A DNA stretch of 64,000 bases, taken from contig OZ021723.1 in the NCBI GenBank assembly GCA_963978545.1, positions 9,277,593 through 9,341,592 of the forward strand, written 5' to 3'. Position numbers and translations under genes: made by a program. The DNA is from Linyphia triangularis. Lineage: Eukaryota > Arthropoda > Arachnida > Araneae > Linyphiidae. The notes beneath the pieces are model-generated. The model saw only the letters and a program-made list of their open reading frames with translations. It searched no databases and was not told where the DNA came from. Within the stretch, counting starts at the first letter, position 1. Each line of letters starts with the position of its first letter. Of the stretch, positions 42,001 through 48,000 are shown in pieces.

Positions 42001-45000
42001 GCAATAACATGAAAAAATTGATAACAGAATCATAAAAATATATCTAGTATATTTTCCAAAATATAACCAACTCAGATTAACACATGAAATTTATTTTTAA
42101 TATCATACTACTTTTGAAATATTTTCAAGCCTAAATAGATGATTATGCTAATAGAAATAAAACCAAATAATAAAACATGTATATTATAAATTTAATTAAG
42201 CCATTAAGTGATACATAAATTAATTGAATACTTCTTTCATAGTTTCATAAGACTACGTGTTTGCAATTCCTTTGACAAACTAATCTCAGCAATGCCGTAT
42301 TTAAATTAAAAATTCTACCTATTACCGAATTTTGCTTTTTGGTTTGAATCGCGCTACAAAAGCAAAATAATAAGTCAGAAACCAAGTTAGAATCACTACC
42401 ACGATAGGAGACTTTCTAACGCACTCTTTTTATTTATGAGTTTTCGTTCAAAAAAAATATTATAAATAATTCATTCATTCGGGAGTTGGCTTGTAATAAG
42501 CAGTTCAAAGAATAAACAAGTAGAATTTACAGATTTTGATACAGCTTGTCAGCACCAGCTTTTTTTACATGCGGCCGTGATCCAAAAATAACAGAAAATC
42601 TTAAAAATAGATTACGCACATCAATTAGAAATAGGTACAGTACGCAAAAAAAAACAACAGAACGATGGCTATATCTTCGGTTCTAATTACCGTAGAATCT
42701 TACGGTTTGCACCAAAATGTTTTGCTTACGATTTTCTATATATCTGATGCATTTTTTTTTCTTGAGGGACCGTATACTAAGTAAAAGTAACGCTATCTTC
42801 GAAAATTTCAATACGAACCCTTATTTTTTATCATTTCATTCGATTCAGAATACATCATTTACTCTATATACCAAATTTCAATGCATTATGTTGAAAAACA
42901 CGTCACTTATGAGCAAAAATGTTTTGACCATTTTTTGACTTATCTTCAGGGAGAATTTCCATAAAATGAAAGGTATTTTTAAGGTTCTACTTCACAGAGG
43001 GAGAAATCGAACGGTCAGTGAGGCGTTTCACGACGTTATAAAATACAAATATTCTAAAATTGCATAGAAACTACTTGAATTTATAGTGACATGTTTAAGA
43101 TTAATACAAAAATAGCAAGTAAAAGCAAAAGTAACATAATTTATTTACAATTTAAATATGTGCATTCTTCACACGAAATAAATAAAATATCGAAAACTGT
43201 AATTGCAGAAGTATAACGTATACTACTGATAATTAGAAAATTAATAAATAATAAAATGTAGGCATTAGTAAACAGTATTCAGCAAAGTGTGATTATTTTA
43301 CAGAAACATTTCACTGTAAACCCAAATGTAACTTGATCGTTGAAATTATTTATAAAATGAAAAAAATCACCTGATTCAGTAAAATTTTTAAAGGATAACT
43401 TATTGAAATTGCTTAAAAAATGTGGTTTTAAATAAATGTAATTTAAGGAAGTTTTTTTGTTTTTTAAAAAAGGACACTGTTGAAAACCACACAAAACATA
43501 TGTTCCACGATTCCAAACACGTTAGACAGATTAAAAATATACATACAAAAAATAAAACTGCTTTGTTTGTATAAAATAATATTATTTTTTTTTTTGTAAT
43601 CTCAAGAAATTCTGTTCCGATTTACCCCGCTGTTCCTATTCACCCTATTTTACGATAATTGAACGTTGTGCGATTTTCCACACCTCTAGTTTACCTTGAA
43701 TTAATCTTTGATAGTTTTCAAAAGTAGTCTACTATACGGTCCCTTAAAGTGAGCGTTTTTTACATTTTCGCTAAAAAATAGAGAACTAACAGTCAAAATG
43801 GAAAGAAAAAAATTGTGGTGGGGTTTCAGACCATGGTGAATTTAATAAAAGCAAAAAAAAATGTATGTTTCTATTAAAAAAAAATAAAATGTTTTATTAA
43901 TTAATAATTAATTATTAAAAAAGAAATTGACGCAAAAGTTGATTGCTATTTATGTTTGGCCATTTACAAACTATCTTTTGAAAAAAAAATTACTGAAATA
44001 TACCAATTATTTAAGTATTTATTGCCAAAAAACCAACTTTTTTATTCAACATTAATTTATCATTTTCATTTTATCATTTAAATTACAAACCATTCATTAG
44101 AAAATTACGAATTTTTGTATTTCGCATTCTTTTTTAATGGTGAATCCCAATATGGAATAATATTATGAGGTTTCTATTGAACTTTTTAAAGTTTGGTTCT
44201 GTTTTAATATGTAGATGACCCCTCATGATAAAAAAAACTACATACAATTATTAAAAATCTTCCACGATTTACAACGGTACCTTTTGTTTGTTATTTCAAC
44301 AATTAGAACAAAAGATATAGCCATCGTTCCGATTTTTTGTTTGGGTACTGTACATGCGATTTCTACAGATATACCTAGACAAATAATGTCGGTTTTCCGC
44401 CAAAAAGAAAAAAAATTCTTCAAGAGATGTCGCTTTAGTTAGAAGCGCTTTTTCCAGTGTTTAAAAAAGTGCGGAATTCAGTTTTTAGAGAAGCGCCATC
44501 TGTTGAAGTAAAAGTAACTATTTTTTTTTTAATTATGGTAAAAATGCTGAACCTTTTCAATGTGTTCCTACTAAAAACAATGTCACTTTCGAATGCTTGT
44601 TAGCTTGAGAATGACTGCTTTTTCAGACTTTTTTGTGACTTTTGAATCTCTTTATACAACATGGGGGGGTTTCCCAGTAACATCATGCCGAATTAGTTTA
44701 GCATGTCGTAAGACATGAAACACTCTCAGACACACTTGTAACAATATATATATCAAAATCTTTTTGACAAGCCGTAGCAGAATCTTTCAAAATCTAATGT
44801 TTTTCAGACAACTCTCAACTTGCTCATGATTATATAGTACGTGTACATGCACATTCCTCTTATTGGAATATTGACGATCGATCGTATTAAGGCAATAGTT
44901 CGTTATGAACACTATAGACTGAGAGGCGACTACAATTTATGGACCCCATCGAACATCATTCTGAATTTTTTATAGAAATTGGAAAAAAGTTAGTAGATTA

Positions 45001-48000
45001 CTAATCCACTGGTCTGCCGTGGCAAAAATGGACGAAACTAGTCAAAAATCTACTTTTAATAAGTGGAACTAAATCCAATTGCCAAATGCGCCATAACTTG
45101 CCAAATAATGAGAATTTTTTTTTTTGGGGGGGGGGGGTAACCCTCACTTTAATTTTCAATTAAGAAGGTTGCAGACGATTCAGATATCTGGCGATGGTCC
45201 CCCTACTTGCATCTATTAAAAGGGAGCCAAGTTGGCAAAATATATTACGTCACTTATGACGTAGCTGTGATGTCGCGAATTTGGCTTACTTTTAAAAGAT
45301 ATAAGTTTTCCGAGCCAAAGATCATAAATCGTTTGCGCTTTTTCTCATTGAAAATCAAAATGAAGTGGGTTGCCAGACGAATAAGTTTGTTCTATTTTTG
45401 GCAAGTTATGACATATTTGGCAATTGGATTTCAGTTCAACTCATTCCAAGTCGATTATTGATCAGTTTCGGCCATTTTTGCCAAGGCAGACCAGTGGATT
45501 CCTAATCTACTCACTTTTCTCCAATTTCTATAAAAACATACAGAATGATGTTCGATGGGGTCCAAAAATTGCCGTCACCTCTCGGACTATTATCTTCCTA
45601 TTGTCTCAATTACCAAACTAATTCAATCAGACTATCTAGTCCAGTTTTTTTTCATTTTCGCTTAATTTTAGATACTAATTAATCAGTTATTAAAAGCATT
45701 GATAAAGAATTCTCATTCAAGCGACTGTAATGTAATTTGGAAACCTGCAATAACCAGAAAGCGAAGTATTCTGTTTTTCACATCGCTTAACGAACTCTTT
45801 CGGCCTTTAAACTTAACATACATTACCTAGTACAAAAATAAAAACAAGGCTATATGAAAACTACTACCGATTGTACAATATACACTCCACAAGTGAAAAG
45901 TAAAGAGTAAAATATCGTTTTTATTACCTGGGCCTCTAGCAGCAAATGGCGAGGGACTAAATCCACCATTGTCGTTGTTACATTTTCGTGTGAAGAGAAA
46001 CAAATTACTAATTACTAAGAATCCAGATTGCTGTAAATTGAAATATAAATAATTATAAGTAAAAATTACAACCAATGACAGAATCATAATCTATTTTGCT
46101 TGTGCTTCATAATTCCTTAAAATACCTCAATTCAGATTCTGTTGACTCTTCTATAATTATTTGAAAACAAAATCGTCTGACAGTTTTATATAATTATTCT
46201 AAATTGAAACCTTTGTGTTACATCCCAAGCCGTGTAACTCTTCTATAATTTCATTAATAATTCTTCATATTCTTTCCTTCATTCCAAACCCTTTAAGGCC
46301 TAATTTACACGCTACCAGTCGGTCCTCCAGTTTAGATCGCCAGTTCTGTGACGTCAGCTAAGCAAAACCGTTGCGCCGTCTATCGGTGATTACGGGAGAG
46401 TGCACGTGATTGGTTGATCGGAGTCGCCGGCGAAATTAAATAGAAAATGTTTGGTTTACTGACGTCACGTGACGTCACTGGCTGGCGATCTAAACTGGAA
46501 CCTCGACTGGTAGCGTGTAAATCAGGTCTAAGACCATGAGAAATATTACGCTTGAAATGACAATCTAATCTCGTCTATTCCATCTATCATCTAACGTAGC
46601 ATTACAAAGTGACTATGTCAGCAATTATGACACAAATAATACTTCGAATACAAAAATTCACAATTTTTTTTATTTATTAAGGTCTGGTCTTAGGTGAGTT
46701 TTTGTTCACTACTTAAAAACGACACTGCCTTGCAGAAAACTAATAAATATATAAATAGTTTTAATATATAATTATAAGTAAATGAGAAGTTTGGGAATTG
46801 AATAGTATTCATAGTTCTTCATAATTTTATTCATAGAAATATTTCGCATATTAGATATAGAATGACTGAAAGTCATGACTGAAGTCGAGTCATACTGAAG
46901 TATGACTCGATTTCTATTCAGTTTCCGATAAAACAAAAAATAGTCATATTACTGAAAAAAAAACATTCGCCCATAAAAACAAAGTAGTCATTTTAAATCC
47001 TTTACACGCTTTGCAAACAGCGCAATTCAAATTTATTTAAACGATTTTAGCGCCATTGACTAAAATCCATTATAATCGGCTACAAATCTATCTGTCAAGT
47101 TTCAACTCGAGTGGATGATGGCAAGTGGGGAACGCAGCAAAAATTGTAGCACAAACAATGCATAAAATCGAAATTCACATGTATGATTTAGCACTTCCTT
47201 CAAGCTTTCTATTCAAATCCAAATATTTTAATGATAATACAATGCTATAAGATTTATTGAAATTCAATAAGATTTATTAAAATTTACAAAGTATGTGATA
47301 GACTACTCTCTACTAAGCTATTATTCATTTTTATCGCAAATTGCTTCTTCAATACGGAACATTTAAGGCACGTTAAAAGTAGTTAAAAAAAACTAAAAAC
47401 AGATGATCATATTGTTACGAATTTTTGTATATTTGTAAATATTTCGTAGTGTTAATTTTGTAAATAGGAAAATTTATGTACATCTCGCAAAAGGCAGTGC
47501 AATAGTTCAACTTTAGTTGCTTCCCCGCAATGTGTGTCTTAATGCTTGATAACGAGTTTTACAGAGATAACGCTGAGAAGCGAGTTTTACAAGGAGCATA
47601 GCATTTAACATTATGGTAATACCAATCTCGCCAAATTGGCGAGATAGAGACAAGTTAGCGACGGTTTTGGCGACTAATTTTTATCGCAAAATTTGGCGAT
47701 AAATCGCCAAATGTCGCCAAACTTGGCGACCATTTGGCGACATTTTTTATCCCCATGTACATGTATAGGACTTTACGACTACGATCTTTAAAGTTCTCCA
47801 AACATCTACTTCTAGAAGATTCACGAAGTATTGACTTCCTAAATAAGACCGGCCAAGAGAGCGGAGTGAGTTAGTTGAGTCCGTGAGTTGACTGAAATTT
47901 CTGAGTTGAGATACTGAGTTGGTTGTCTGTCAGCGAGCATTCAGAGAGTTCCGAAAGCGAACTGTATTGCATTGTCTTTTGCGGCGATTTAGCAGTTGTA

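Noticed and set aside
45207..45621. ORFs across the ~655-bp foldback elements
   Set aside because: The same ORFs recur in other copies with stops at different places; they arise from palindromic arms.
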